From Ochotona curzoniae (Eukaryota > Chordata > Mammalia > Lagomorpha > Ochotonidae): DNA of 64,000 nt. Below, in pieces: positions 46,861 through 58,855 of the stretch. The stretch's first letter is position 1; every line of letters begins with the position of its first letter. The DNA lies in the NCBI RefSeq assembly GCF_017591425.1, contig NW_024464918.1:25696001-25760000 (forward strand). The letters run 5' to 3'. The translations under genes were made by a program, and so were the position numbers. A model generated the notes under the pieces. That model made no database searches. It was not told the DNA's origin and saw only the letters and a program-made list of their open reading frames with translations.

Positions 46861-47539
46861 GTCTCAGTCGACTTAAAGCTCACAGCATCAGCTGTTAGTG
46901 TGATAAGAAAAATGTCCCAGATTCTGGAATCTTCCCTAGGCCCTTGGCATATTCCTATCTGCAGCAAAACCCTTCTAGGGAAAAGTGGTGTGCACCCAAG
47001 AGGAATTTCCCATCAGGTTTCAGGGCTGTGGTGGAAGGTTCAAAGGCAAATCCTGGGAGACAGAGACAGGACATCTGTCCTCTGTCCCTGCAGAACCACA
47101 TCAGCTATCCTATTGCCAAAGCGATCTCGTGAGAACCTCGAGATGGACATGTGACTCTGCACCAGGCGGATCTTAGAGTTACTTTCATTCCCTGAGTTCC
47201 TTGGCAGGCGCTGTCCTAGGTGGCTCAGAAAACTTAGCTCTCTGGGACAGGAGGGGGCAGCTGCGAGAGGCCGGGAGGCCTCCAGACGCCGCACACCTTG
47301 TGCTCAGCCCTCTCACTGACTCGGCAGCAGGATGGCAGTGTTGTTCGTAGGCCACCCACCAGGCAATCCTTTCATGTCTGTGTACTCCTTCAACCCCTGC
47401 AAGGGTGGGACTTGCTAAACAGCTCCATGCACCCACATGGCAGAGTCTGGACTCAAACCCAGTTCCTCTGACATTCAACCCCTCGCTCGCTCAGGATGCA
47501 CAAACCTTTTGGGACAGACAGCTGTGCTGCCTTACTCAC

Positions 47540-47601
47540 CATCCGTATTCGCTCATCTTCCAGGTTCCTGAGGACAGTGGCGAACTCCTGCAAAGACCTT
47601 G
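47540..47601 (-). CDS. ARHGAP26: ARHGAP26 coding exon, BAR domain (about residues 84-104)
   Basis: A 62-nt exon that completes Ala84 with its first two bases and then encodes RSLQEFATVLRNLEDERIRM, ending in phase 0 at ATG|GTGAGT. The acceptor is TCCCAG. The peptide belongs to the second long BAR helix; its heptad-like spacing of L, F, V and L fits packing in the BAR coiled-coil bundle. The phase joins exactly to the exon at 49442-49537, 1840 bp upstream in the transcript. A short exon like this would be missed by ORF length alone; the identification rests on the protein match plus both splice sites. Confidence 0.96.
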
Positions 47602-49441
47602 CTGGGAGAGAGAAGGGGCCATGAGACAGAAGGAGGGGCTATACTCCTTGCTGCGCCCAGAGGCCTAAAGCCAACTGCTGCCCTGGGTGCTCCTTAGCTT
47701 TTCATCATGAATCCCTCAGAGTAAGATGAGCCAGAAATGCAGGTGCCATCCACCTGGCACCCTGGCTAGGGACATGTTTCTTTATAGACAAGGCCTGCCT
47801 GTTCCTCAGAGTCCCAGGCACTAGTGAGATGCTGGCAGGCTCCCAGGCCCTAGGCTGGAAGAGGGAGACTTCCGCTTTGGAGCTAAAGGATTTCCTGTCC
47901 AGGATTCCACCACTTCAACATTTGTCATAGGGTTGCGTCAGCACCTAACCTTTTCTTTGGCACCAGAATTAAACACAAACAGTGCAGCTGGCACCTGAGC
48001 CACCATCTCTGGTTTCTTGGGTTTCTTCACTCTTTTGAGTCCTTCAACAGAATGCACATTGCAGCTTGGTGCTCAGATATGAACCCTTTTCTTGTCAGGA
48101 ATACTCAACAAAAGCAAGAGGCAGTAAAGCTGTGGTCCTGAGGCTATGAGGAGGAAGGCAATCAGCCATCCAGAAGTCACAGCACCAAGGCACTTTCGCT
48201 GCTCTTGCCTGACTCCCAGCTGCCTTTGCACATCCTTAGATCCCGAGTGTCCCGTGCCACAACAGGGACTCAGTCAGCTTTGGATGAATTTATCAGTTCA
48301 ACAGAACTTTCTCAAATTCTGAAACCATCGTAGTGTCCACCAAGATGCTTAAGAATATAGTGAAGCAAGAAGGCCCTGGTCATCTCCTGATAGTAACACT
48401 GTCCTCGCACTGCCAACACTCCAAGATCAGGGCTTCTCCTACACGAGAGGGCCAGATGGTGATGAACAAGAGCCCACCACAGTCTCTTGGTAAGAATCAA
48501 AAGGGAGTAGCAGGGGTGTGTCAGGGGAACGGTGCTGGTGCAGCATGTAAACTGCCAGTTGAGACATCCACATTTAAGTGTCTGTGTTTATGCCCCAGTT
48601 CCACCTTCCTTCCAAAGCCCGCCCTGGGAGGCATCAGCTGATGGCTCCAGTAATTGGGTTCTTGCCATCCATATGGGAGACCTGGACGGAGTTCCCAGTC
48701 TGCTGATTTGGTCTATCCCCAGCCATTTCTGATATTTGGGAAGGAGGGGGGAAACTCTCTCTCACTCGCTCAAATTTGAAAACAACAGCGTATGTGTGAA
48801 GGAGGTGAAGGAGTGAGTGGCGGATGTTGTGAGTTGCATACCAAGTGCCTCTCCCCCTGGGAAGGCAGCAGCAGCAGCACAGCTCCAGCCAATCACTGCT
48901 CGGCCGCAGCTTGGGACAGCTGATCAAGTTCCCAAACTTTTCAAGGAGGCTGAGAAACTGCAAGTTTCAATGAATTCCGTTTACATGACTATTCAAAATA
49001 TGGCTGGATTCTGGTTTCAGGCCATAAGCTGTCACTGTGATCCAATTTTCCCGTCACCTACCTATGTTCTACTTCTGCTCTGAGTCACCCACCTGTGTTC
49101 TATTCTGCTCTAAGTTCCAAGTGGATGGAGAAGGAGGCTCACAGGATTAGCCAGAGGAAAATCTTCAGGAGGTTGGAGAGGAGAGCCCCCCTACCACCCC
49201 GCAAACCTTTGGCTGTCTCCTGGATACAGGACAGTGCACGAGGTCATCCCGAGCACAAGAAGGCCAGAGCAACCCCACAGCCCCATGTTCTGGTCTCCCT
49301 GCACTGTCAGGACCACCACACATGTCTTCTTTCCTAAGCTCAGGATATGCCTCTCTTAGGCAAAAGGGTCTGTGTGCACTAGGACAAGGGAAACCAGGGC
49401 AGGCCGTGATTATTTTTATCAGCCAGTCATTTAGGACTTAC
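47602..49441 (-). other. 1.8-kb intron
   Basis: It contains one degraded SINE (about 48535-48785). Bases 47610-48530 and 48790-49440 are unique sequence in which no gene or repeat was recognised. Confidence 0.85.
48535..48785 (+). mobile_element. Degraded CSINE
   Basis: Contains ttcttgccatccatatggga, gacctggacggagttcccag, ttggtctatccccagccatt and a CTCTCTCTC end. The 5' half is heavily changed. Confidence 0.6.
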
Positions 49442-49537
49442 CTATACACATCTCATCATCTGTTTCTGCATCCCCTATGCACTGAAACTTGAACTCATTT
49501 AAGGAATCAGCAAACTTCCGCTTCGCCGAAGACAAGT
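49442..49537 (-). CDS. ARHGAP26: ARHGAP26 coding exon, BAR domain (about residues 52-84)
   Basis: This is the most 5' exon of the gene found in the window. It is 96 nt: two bases finishing a codon (probably N52), 31 codons reading [20 protein letters not shown] and then [11 protein letters not shown], and one base of the next codon. The acceptor is TTAG and the donor is G|GTAAGT. The peptide is the end of BAR helix 1 and the linker into helix 2, which contribute to the crescent-shaped BAR dimer. The acidic run DAETDDE is typical of GRAF1. The exon that should precede it, ending in a codon split after its first base, was not found in the remaining 14.5 kb and must lie beyond base 64000. Confidence 0.96.
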
Positions 49538-51475
49538 CTAATGAGGAAAAGAGAGAGAAAAGCCAAGAATTACTGAGGTGAAAATGTTTTTCCTATCAGC
49601 TGCTCTCCTGAGTCTTCCTTTGAATGTGGCAGCAAACATATCTTTCCCTGAAACTGTTTCAAGGCATAGAACGATATTAGAGAGCAAACACTTATTTATA
49701 ACACGATGTACCAATCTACCCCATAAGTTGATGTTTTTCTTACACACAGGCTTTTATAATTCTAACCCTCTCTCCACTTCCTCAAGCCATTAAGTGCTGC
49801 CATCTCTGTTTGACACAGGTGGAAATGCCCTTGCTAGAGGAAGTCCCAGAGAAATGCTGGACCAGAACCAAGGTGTGTGCTCACAGCCTCCTTGGTGTGG
49901 CCAGCGTACCTGCCTGATGTCAGCCCTCAGCATAAACTGATTTCAGGAGGGGAGTCTGGTGACCGCTAGACAGAAGGGCTTGGAAGCTCCTTGCCCCCAC
50001 AGCACAGCAGTTCCTGGCCTTTCTCCTCGGACCCCAGTACAGATGAGGCCTGGCTTACCATCACTATCTGTGTGCTCTTCATGAGCCCAGCAGCCACAGC
50101 CACTCCCCCCGGCGCCACACCCACCAGCACAGTGTGAATTAAACCCTGGCAACTGTTGTGTTGGGACAAGAACAGCCAAACTCCCCCCACCACAGTACTT
50201 ATAACAAAGACCTTCCAAATCCCTTGTGAAATTACAAAAACAAGCTTTAATGAAAGACAGTAATAAAAGCCACTGGTCCTTCCTGAGCCACAGGCTTCTG
50301 TAAGGTTATAACCGAGGTACCATTGAAAGACCTGGTACACAAAGCTGCCAGGCACAAAGTGCTTAACTCAATTCCACGTGCAGCCTGCTGCAGATGAGGC
50401 TCATGCATCAAACCGCCCTGAAGCGGTCTCCCTCCCTGGAGGGGAAACGGCATTCTGTACAAACGTCCAGAGGAGGGAAGTAGCAGCTAGAGCTGCCATC
50501 ATCACTTGGCTCTGATAAGAAACAAAGCAGGGAGTTCTGACTTTCCAGAAGGCAAGCAGAGGCAGCTCCCGCACTGCCCCTCCTTAATGCTCAGGTTTAT
50601 CTGAGAGGTTCGGGGGTCATGGGTTTCACCTTGACCTAAATTTGATTCGCCTCATCTATGGGATTTGTCCGTCTCTTTCCCTGGAAGAGCATCCTGCTCA
50701 GTGCATGCAGAGGACATTGCAGTCAAACCCCACCCCTAGAGGTCACTCTAGGCAACGGCAGTGGCTGTGCTGCCTTGGCAGGGCTGGGGCTTAGGCTCCA
50801 GTCCCCAGACTGGCTGCCTGTGGGCTTGGACAACAAGGCCCTGAGCTAAGCACTCTGCTCGGCCTCAGCAGAGAAAGGTGCTCAGGCTGCAGAAGAACAT
50901 GGGAGCCAAGATACAAGCTGTGTCCGGTCTCTCCCAGGTTGGATTACTTTTCTGGAATGATCCTGGACAAAATGCCAGTGCTGCTGGCAAGGAATTGGGC
51001 ATTCTTCACACACGACCAGCTCTGACACATCCCTCAGACATAACCCTCCCCAGCAAGTCAGGAGAAAAACGGGCGGCTGAGGGTCAGGACCCTGCATAGG
51101 ATAGGGTAAGAGCAGGCATGAGCAACAAGGAACACAAGGACAGGCTGAAACAATCCAGAGCCAGAGCCCTCGGAGCACTCCAAGATGCGAGTGCCCTGAC
51201 CGGAGCCAGGACTGTACTGATGCTTACTCTAATCAGAACAGGCCCTAGACCAGGACTCGCAGGGAGGAGCCTGTGCAGGGAGGAAGAAGAGCGCTGGACA
51301 GCTCCTGTGCCTCCTGAGGGACAAGAGACACAGATACCTCAACAGGGTGCAGGAAACCTGAAATCAAGGCTTAGGAGAGCTTCCAGCAGGCACCAGGAAA
51401 GCTGTGCTGCCAGGCTACAGCTGCAGCGAGGACCCATAAGTGGTGAGACTATACACGGGACCCATGCCCGTTCCT

Positions 51476-51502
51476 CCCACCCCCACCCCCACCCCCACCC
51501 CC
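51476..51502 (+). repeat. (CCCCAC)n repeat, G-quadruplex candidate on the transcript strand
   Basis: Five C runs (one of three, four of five) separated by single A bases. The minus strand, which is the ARHGAP26 sense strand, has G runs of the same lengths with one-base T loops, the strongest classic G-quadruplex pattern. Confidence 0.85.
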
Positions 51503-52520
51503 GCAATGAGGCAGGGCTGCGAGTCACAGGTAACCTGAGACGTGAGGAGGGACCCAGGGAGCTGGGTAAGAGGCCAGAGCAGGAGGGATAACCAGGGCCT
51601 GAGCACCATGAAGGAGTCACTAAAGGTGCTGGGCTCGTGGGCACAGGTGGGCAGAAAGAGAACCCCAACTACTGGACCCTGACAACAAGCTCATCTCAGA
51701 CTCCAAGAGAAACTTTTCAGCGAAGCTACGGTGGTTGCCTGCTGCTGTACTGGCTCAGGACCCACTCCGCGGGATGACCCCCCAAACTTCTCCACTTGCA
51801 TTCTACGGGTGCTGGTACAGGCAAATCACCCCCAGATGCCACTGGCTTCGAGTTCCAGCTCCCACAATTAACCCTGGCTGAGCCCACTATCTCATATGCC
51901 AGAAGCTGTGTGCCCTTGGGCTGCATGAGCACTCTAAGCATGCAACATACTAGAGTGCTAGATATGGTTGTGCAATTCAACGCTAAAACATTATCCTTCA
52001 GGATCCAACAGGGGGTGGTTCCAGTGCCATGCCCACCACTTCCCCTAGGCACCAAAATCCATGGATGAGCCCCCAGTGGAGTCCAAATCATGCCTAACTT
52101 ATTACAATGCCCAATATAATATGGGAGCCACTGAAGTTATGTCCTGTTTAGCAAATAATGACTAAACAACCCATACATGGTCAGCATACACACAGTGTTT
52201 TTCTATGTTTCAAAAATGCAGCTGATTGGGTCCTGCGGGTGAACCAGTTGGCTGTGTGTGATTCCTGCAGGAATAGGAACCAGGGAAGGACAGCTCTCAG
52301 ATTCTCTGACCCACAACCCTGCGATCATACAGTAGCCCACACTGCCTCACCTGACTAGAACAATCCCTCCACAGATCCTGGGATGAGGAAACTACGGATA
52401 ACCTTCCAATTACATTTCTTTGCTTATATCAGCTATCTTTCTGTGATCTCCAAAGTTACCCCTTAAAAATATTTGCCATCCAATCACCTCTACAGACTTC
52501 CAAAGCGCTTACAGACAATT

Positions 52521-52870
52521 AAAAGCAGTGCTTGGGGGCCCAGTGCGGTGGCGCAGTGGTTAAGGTCCTCGCCTTGCACGCCCGGGATCCCATATGGGCG
52601 CCAGTTCTAATCCCGGCGGCCCCACTTCCCATCCAGCTCCCCGCTTGTGGCCTGGGAAAGCAGTCGAGGACAGCCCAAAGCTTTGGGACCCTGCACCGGG
52701 AGACCCGGAAGAGGCTCCTGGCTTCGGACCCGCATAGCATCGACCATTGCGCTCACTTGGGGAGTGAACCATCGGACGGAAGATCTTCCTCTCTGTCTCT
52801 CCTCTCTGTATATCCGCCTTTCCAATAAAAATTAAAAATAAATCTTAAAAAAAAAAAAGCAGTGCTTGGG
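52521..52870 (+). mobile_element. Young CSINE with perfect target-site duplication
   Basis: The element body is 52537-52854, flanked by AAAAGCAGTGCTTGGG at 52521-52536 and 52855-52870 (16/16). It has a canonical A box (gtggcgcagtggttaaggt) and B box (gttctaatcccg), CCCATATGGGCGCC, and a poly(A) tail. A short deletion removed part of the 'acccgcgtg' block near 52700. Confidence 0.95.
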
Positions 52871-52886
52871 TAAGAATATAAAAAAC

Positions 52887-53232
52887 TGAGCCCAGACCGA
52901 TGAGTCAATGGCTAAATCCTTCCCTTGCAAGCATTGAGATCCCATCTGGGTGCCAGTCCACATCCCAGCTGCTCCACTTTCCGTCCAGCTCCCTGCTTAT
53001 GGCCTGGGAAAGCACTAGAGAATGGCCCAAAGCAACCTTGTTGCTTTAGGTGCACCCTCGTTGGAGACCCAGAAGAAGTTCCTGGCTCCTGTCTTCAGAC
53101 CAGCTAAGCTTTGGCCATTGCAGCCATTTGCGGAGTGAACCAGTGTATGGAGGATCTTTCTCTCTGTCTCTCCTTCTCTTTATAAATCTCCCTTTCCAAC
53201 AAAAACAAAATAAATGAATAAATAAAATCTAA
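52887..53232 (+). mobile_element. CSINE, full length
   Basis: gatgagtcaatggctaaatc, gagatcccatctgggtgcca, tggcctgggaaagcactaga, a 26-bp local change with caaccttgttgctttagg, then gaggatctttctctctgtct and an aaataaatgaataaataaaa tail. 32 bp after the previous SINE. Confidence 0.85.
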
Positions 53233-53829
53233 AGGGAGTGGGGGCAGTGGGATCTCAAACACCAAAGCCATCAGAACTTGCTCACATCCCCCTTGCTCTC
53301 TGCACCCAAGGCCTTGCACCATATTGATTCCAGAACCTGTCACAGTGGCTTCATGTTAGAACACGTGAAGAGTGCCTAGGAAAAGGGCTGAACAATGTCC
53401 TGCAAAACCTGTGTTACTGGTAGGACATGGCCCAGCAACACAAGCTGGCTTCCGGGTCACCCTGGACTGAGCACCAAGAGGAGCAAAACCTAGTGTGACC
53501 TCATACCCTGCTCCTCTAAAGGCCAGCCAGCATGACCAAGGACACCAGTATCCGTCCTACTGCACAAACTGACCTCAGCCCTGCACCCTTGATGGGCAGT
53601 CTGCTTCATGCACAGCGTCCAGTCCCAAGTCTGTTCATTTGGGCACCCTAAAACCCCTCTCCATCCTGCCCACTCCTCATCACACCAAAGGTTCCCATGA
53701 ATCTGTGTAACTGCAAGGGCCTCCTCTCTGTGCTGTCCTCACTTTGATTCCTGCGCTAATTAAGTCCAAGTTTTGACCACTTTGTCCCTCTGAGTATGAA
53801 GACCAGTTTCTGGCATGACCTTAAAGCAC

Positions 53830-54120
53830 TGGCAGTGACTGACCTTCCTGCTTCCTGCTCCAGGTGCCCTGTCTTCATCAGTTCCTGGACTGCACCCCAC
53901 TCCTACCCACTACAGCTCCTGCTCAAAAGTTCCTAGCTCGAGGAAGCTTCTCTGAATTGCCTATGCAGATCCATCCTGATTCTGTTTTTTATTCTCTGAG
54001 TACTACACAGCTCCTCCTCATAGCAATTTTATATTTGCTTAGGTGATTGTGTGACTAATGTCTCCCCTGCCAGAAAGTCCCATAAATGAAACAGTCCCTC
54101 ATGCTCACCACAGCTGAGAG
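53830..54120 (+). repeat. Possible L2 fragment
   Basis: gaggaagcttctctgaattg, tgtttttattctctgagtac (approximate) and gtgactaatgtctcccctgc follow the order of an L2 3' region. Confidence 0.4.
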
Positions 54121-54589
54121 CAGGTGTGGCAGAAGGCACAGTGGAGGGAACAAGCTTGCCAGTCCACTGGCCCAAAAGCCTTCCTCAAAGGGAAACTTCC
54201 CAACCCTAAGTTTCCCAAATGTGAAGAGATCACGCAAAGGAGGCAAAAACCCTCCAGCTTAAAGCAGTCTCCTTGGAGCCTGACAGATGTGGGGCTGTTT
54301 TAACTGTTGACAGGAAACTAACATTCCACATGTTGTATATGGAGGAACACTGTCACGAGCTATAAGGAGAACCACCACCCACAGGAGCATAAAACAAAAA
54401 TCTACTTCATACCAAGGGACTTGGAAACACGAGATGCCAACAAAGCAGCTGTCACCCTCTGATATCCCCAGCTCCCCAGCCTGGAGTCAACATGCTGTAA
54501 GGAAAAAGTCTCCAAAGACTGTTTTTCTTGCCTAGAGCTGGTCAAATACATCACATCCTATCAGAGCCTGTTTATGGAGGGAGGGATTG

Positions 54590-54640
54590 CCCCATACACA
54601 CAGAGAGACAGACAGGCAGACAGACTGACTGACTCACTAC
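54590..54640 (+). repeat. GACA-type short tandem repeat
   Basis: GAGA, GACA and GACT units in a row (agagagacagacaggcagac and agactgactgactc). Confidence 0.75.
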
Positions 54641-54815
54641 TGTCCTATCTTGCGTTGGGGATTTTAAACCTAGGTCAACCTGCTGACCTGCAGGGAAAGC
54701 TGCTCAAAGGGCATATTACAGCCTGATCCTGTAAGACACTAGCAAACAGCAACAGTTAATGTCAAATCTTAGAACCAAATCCGACTCCCCATTTGATTTC
54801 ATCTCATTTCTGTGG

Positions 54816-54829
54816 CCACTAGATGGCAA
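54816..54829 (+). promoter_or_regulatory. CTCF-like motif
   Basis: CCACTAGATGGCAA, one mismatch (last position), preceded by TGTGG as in strong sites. In unique intron sequence. Confidence 0.5.
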
Positions 54830-55449
54830 TCGACTATATCAGAGCAGGTGTGCTAAGACCAGGTCCCTGTCCCAACGAGGATGACATCCTCTAGGCAAAG
54901 GCAACATCCCGTGAGTGACCAATCCAACAGCAAGCAAGGGAGGGGTCTGCCTCCAGGCAGGAAAAGCAGCACTAACACAAGCAGAAGGTGTGTGTTCTGA
55001 AAGACTGGAGTCTGTGCCTGGGAGAACTATGTCAGTGATGAAGCCACTGCCTTGTATCTCATAAGTCCTTTCACCCTGAGCCAGAGCAGCCCCAGCAAAC
55101 CCATCCACTCTCCACGGGGCAAAAAATACCCATCAGACACAGGGGCCATGGCTGTTACCTAGCGCACTGTAATGACGGGCCCTTCCTGAGGCCATTTCCC
55201 TACAGCTGCACTTTCTAAATGAGGCCGCAGCCAGCTCTGACTCCACAGAATCTAGTTTTCCAACCAGAGCCCCACGGCTAATGAAATTTTGAGGGTTGAT
55301 TTTAAAAATAAAATCAAGAAAAACAAAAAACGTGTGTCAGCCTTTCCAAGATGAGGTCTCCAACCCTAGTCAAAGGAAAATATCCTTAAGAACAACGTAT
55401 GAGACTAAAATCCATTTTGATCTGCATCAAAATCACTATAGATATACTG

Positions 55450-55705
55450 TGCATTAAGGTACTGATGACTTACCATGCTGCATGGACATGTTAAGCACTG
55501 CAGAGGAATCCATCCCCACAGCTCTCCTAAACAGTGGGTACTGCTATCTCCATTTCACAGATGGGGAAACTGAAACTCAGAGAGATTAAATAACCTGCCC
55601 AGGTCATACGGCTAATGAGCGTGGTAACATAAGAAACTGGGTCCATCTGAGTCCAAATTCTTCATAACACACTCTATTGCCTATTGCCTAGCTGACTCAA
55701 ATGTT
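55450..55705 (+). repeat. MIR element
   Basis: ggacatgttaagcactgcag, ccatttcacagatggggaaa, ctgaaactcagagagattaa, ataacctgcccaggtcatac: one of the best-preserved MIR copies in the window. Confidence 0.8.
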
Positions 55706-56350
55706 TAGAAGCTGGCATCAATATAGTCACAGAAATGAAAATGTGTTCCATAGCCTCAGGAGGATGCTTTTTGAAGGGCATGATCTGCATAAACAAACCA
55801 TAAATTAAGGTAGAATGTGCTAAGACAATCATAGAGTAGAAAAACAGCTACAGACACGCAAACAGGGATCGTGTTCCAACTGGGGCCAATGGAGGAGACC
55901 TGGATAAGGTGGAGGGGACAGAATATGAAGAGAGATTTGAGTAAGTTACCATTTGTCTATGTAGGGGAGGGAGTCAGTAAGGCCTGGGAAGAATCATGCA
56001 AGTAGAAACAGCAGAGATGCAAAAGCTATGGAACTACCCAGAATCGGACACAAGCTGAACTAACAGACCAGCACTAAGACAGGGGTTAGGACCAAGCCAT
56101 GCAAGTCATGGAATCAAGACTTCACCCCCTAAGGAAATGGCAGTCAGCTTCTCCCACAGAGCAATGATGAAAACAACCAAAACACTGATTCATCCTTTTA
56201 CCAAGGAGCTGGCCCTGAACTTTATTTCAGGACTCCAACTTTGGCCTGCATGAGGCAAGGAGACTTTGAGGGGATGGAGGTCACAAAGTCTGCTCTCTCC
56301 TGGAAACTCGAAGCTGTTTCTGGGAAGGCATTTTTAAAAGTCTGTGAAAG

Positions 56351-56673
56351 GGGCCCGGCACAATGGCTCAATGAGCTAATCCTCCCCTTGAAAGCACTGG
56401 GATCTCATACAGGCACCAAGTTATATCCCGGCTGCTCTATTTTCCATTCAGCTTCCTGTTGGTGGCCTGGAAAAACAGCAGAGGATGGCCCAAGACCTTG
56501 AACCTGCACCTGCGTTGCTAACACACAGGAAACTCTGATTCCTGGCTTCAAACTCGCTCAGTTCTGGCCATTGAGGTCATGTGGGGAGTGAACCAGCAAG
56601 CAGATAAAACATCTGTCTCTCCTTCTCTCTGTAAATCTGTCTTTCCAATAAAAATAAATAAATCTTGAAAAAA
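56351..56673 (+). mobile_element. CSINE with target-site duplication
   Basis: Flanked by AAAAGTCTGTGAAAG (56336-56350) and AAAAGTCTGTGGAAG (56674-56688), 14/15 identical. gggcccggcacaatggctca, gatctcatacaggcaccaag and the usual gtggcctggaaaaacagcag blocks follow, with an AATAAATAAATC tail. Confidence 0.9.
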
Positions 56674-56837
56674 AAAAGTCTGTGGAAGATGGAAGTACAA
56701 GCTAAGTTTATTCCAGTAATCTCTCCTATACATGGATGTCAACATTGTGGGTTTCATTCCATTTTTTATAAACTTCTGGAAGCAGCTTTGTAATATGAAG
56801 GAGCAGTGGCATCACGATTAACTAGACACAATTAGAG

Positions 56838-57130
56838 ATGGGTGTTTGGTACAGCTATGAAGATGCTGGTCGGGAAACCCACAACCCTTGCTAAGGTCCA
56901 GAACCCCTCCTAATCCAAGCTTCCTACAAACACATGCCTGGGAAAGCATCCGATAATGGCTCAAGTATTGGAGTTCCTATCACCCATGCAGGAGATCCAG
57001 GTGGTCTCCTGGCTCCTTGCATCAGCCTGGTCCAGACAGGGCTGTTGTGGGTATTGGAGGAGTCAACCAGCTGTATGCAAGATTTCTGTCTCTTCTGCCT
57101 CCTTCTCTCTCAAATAATAAGTAAATATAC
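56838..57130 (+). mobile_element. Old CSINE
   Basis: gggtgtttggtacagctatg, caagcttcctacaaacacat, ggcctggtccagacagggct-type blocks and a ctcaaataataagtaaatat tail. Confidence 0.6.
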
Positions 57131-57699
57131 ATAATTATTTTCAAATGTATATAAATATACTTCCAAAGTGTTATTGATCTACTTTACATGTTTTACACAT
57201 ATATAACCATACACATCTTTATATTTGGTATACAGTTTTTAATGTTATCTATCTTATGAAAACTTGAGTTCAAGTTGCAAGACAAAGCATGTAGCATAGT
57301 AGGTGCTTAATGAACTGCTGACTCAGTGAATTCTGTGTCATTCTGTCATTCTATGTCACCCTGTGATGAGTCAGCACCACATTCAAGAGGAAAACCAATG
57401 TCCTGAAGAACTCTGCTCCAAACCTGGCATTGCCCACGCCTGACACAAAGCAGAACATGGACCCGGAGAACAGAGGACCTGTATTTAGAACAAGTGCTCT
57501 CACATGCTGCCCCAGACAGACCAGACAATAAAGCAGCAGAGGGGCAGTGCAGGAAAAACTTCCTCAGGAGAGCTGGGATGTGCTCCCTTCCAACAAAGGA
57601 AACCATTCTGAGAAAGATTAGGCAAATGAGGCAGCAGAAAGAGAGGGTATTTCCAGGAGTATCAAGCTAAGTATCTGTTCTGTCTGCTTGTCTGCCTGT

Positions 57700-57775
57700 C
57701 TGTCTCTTTCTTTCCTTCTCCCTCTCTCTCACTCTCTCTCTCTCTCTCTCTCTCATACACACACACACACAAAAC
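57700..57775 (+). repeat. (TC)n(AC)n microsatellite
   Basis: A TCTCTC run of about 14 units with short interruptions, then atacacacacacacacaca. Confidence 0.85.
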
Positions 57776-57819
57776 CAGTGAGGGCAATCTATCAGTAAGA
57801 GGCGTGAGATCGCCACAAA

Positions 57820-57940
57820 CACAGGGTCAAATCCTAGGTCTCTCCCTAGATGTGTGATTCTGGGTACATTCTTCAATTTTTTCAAGTATCTCTGTAACCA
57901 TGGAGATAGTATGTGCCTCACTGAGTTGTTGTGGAAACTG
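57820..57940 (-). repeat. MIR-like fragment
   Basis: caaatcctaggtctctccct, gatgtgtgattctgggtaca and ctgagttgttgtggaaactg, a MIR in reverse orientation. Confidence 0.6.
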
Positions 57941-58654
57941 AGATGGGAAGGAGGGTGGGAAAAAAGCTTGTGGTCACACAGAGCAGCCTGGCTCCTGGGT
58001 GTTGATCCACCCTCCTTCCCAAACGTGGTGGCTAGGTGTGAGCTGTATCAACAAGTAGCAGGGAACAAGATCTTACTTAGCTTAAAAATTGGGCAGATTT
58101 TTTTAATCTCCTTGAGTCACCAAACAGATCAAATAACTCCATCCTAGTGAGTTACTAAAAACATGTTTGAGTCCTTAAGATCTTTCCTCAGATGAATAGA
58201 AACACTCAAATGTCATTTAAAAATTTGCAATTTCCTTTTGCCCCTAGTTAATTGAAACACCAAACAAAATCCCTGAACCAAATAATATTGAGTTTTAACT
58301 GAATGAACTCAAAGCAGGGTAGGTCTCTCCATAAGTTTATGAAAACTCCAATTGTACCTTTTTAAGGTCCTGAGGGATGAGTATTAATTATCACCAAATC
58401 CATTCTGTCACCTGCCAGTGCCAGATGAAACAGGGCAGAGACGGGCCCAGAGCCACGTGGAGGATGCATACGAGTGCTGGGTTCACAGGCCTAAGTGTAG
58501 GGCCTTTGGCAGGAGCTGGTGCTCCATGGGTGTGGAGCATGAAGGGCAAGTCACAACAGAACAAAGGCTGTATGGGATGAGGCGGCCACGTTGGCCTGGT
58601 TTGAGCCTCAAGAGAGAGGCAGCTTGAGCTTCTTTCAAGGATCCTTCCCCTCTA

Positions 58655-58855
58655 CAAGAGAGCTGCTCAAACTTCAATGTATGCCAAACACATGGGGGTC
58701 TGCTCCAAATGCTCACTCCATTGCAGCAAGCCTGGGTCCCAGGGAATGGCAGTGATGGGGGCCCAGGCAACACCTTCTCTGAGGCAAGGGTTTAGACACC
58801 CCAATCCCAATACTGGGAGGACTAAGAACACAGACAGCTTCCTTATTCTTTCAGA
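58655..58855 (+). repeat. Possible MER5-like fossil
   Basis: gagctgctcaaacttcaatg, tatgccaaacacatgggggt and ctgctccaaatgctcactcc look like a hAT-Charlie end. Confidence 0.4.

Larger units (their letters stand above)
44326..47539 (-). other. 3.2-kb intron
   Basis: No SINE was seen here. There is a long CA repeat, an L2-like fragment at about 44690-44840, MIR-like fragments near 45125 and 46710, and a T run at 45347-45358. Bases 45265-46700 and 46870-47380 are unique DNA. Confidence 0.8.

Noticed and set aside
51118..51591. 157-codon open frame
   Set aside because: Ends in the (CCCCAC)n repeat and has no known domain; the minus strand is equally open.
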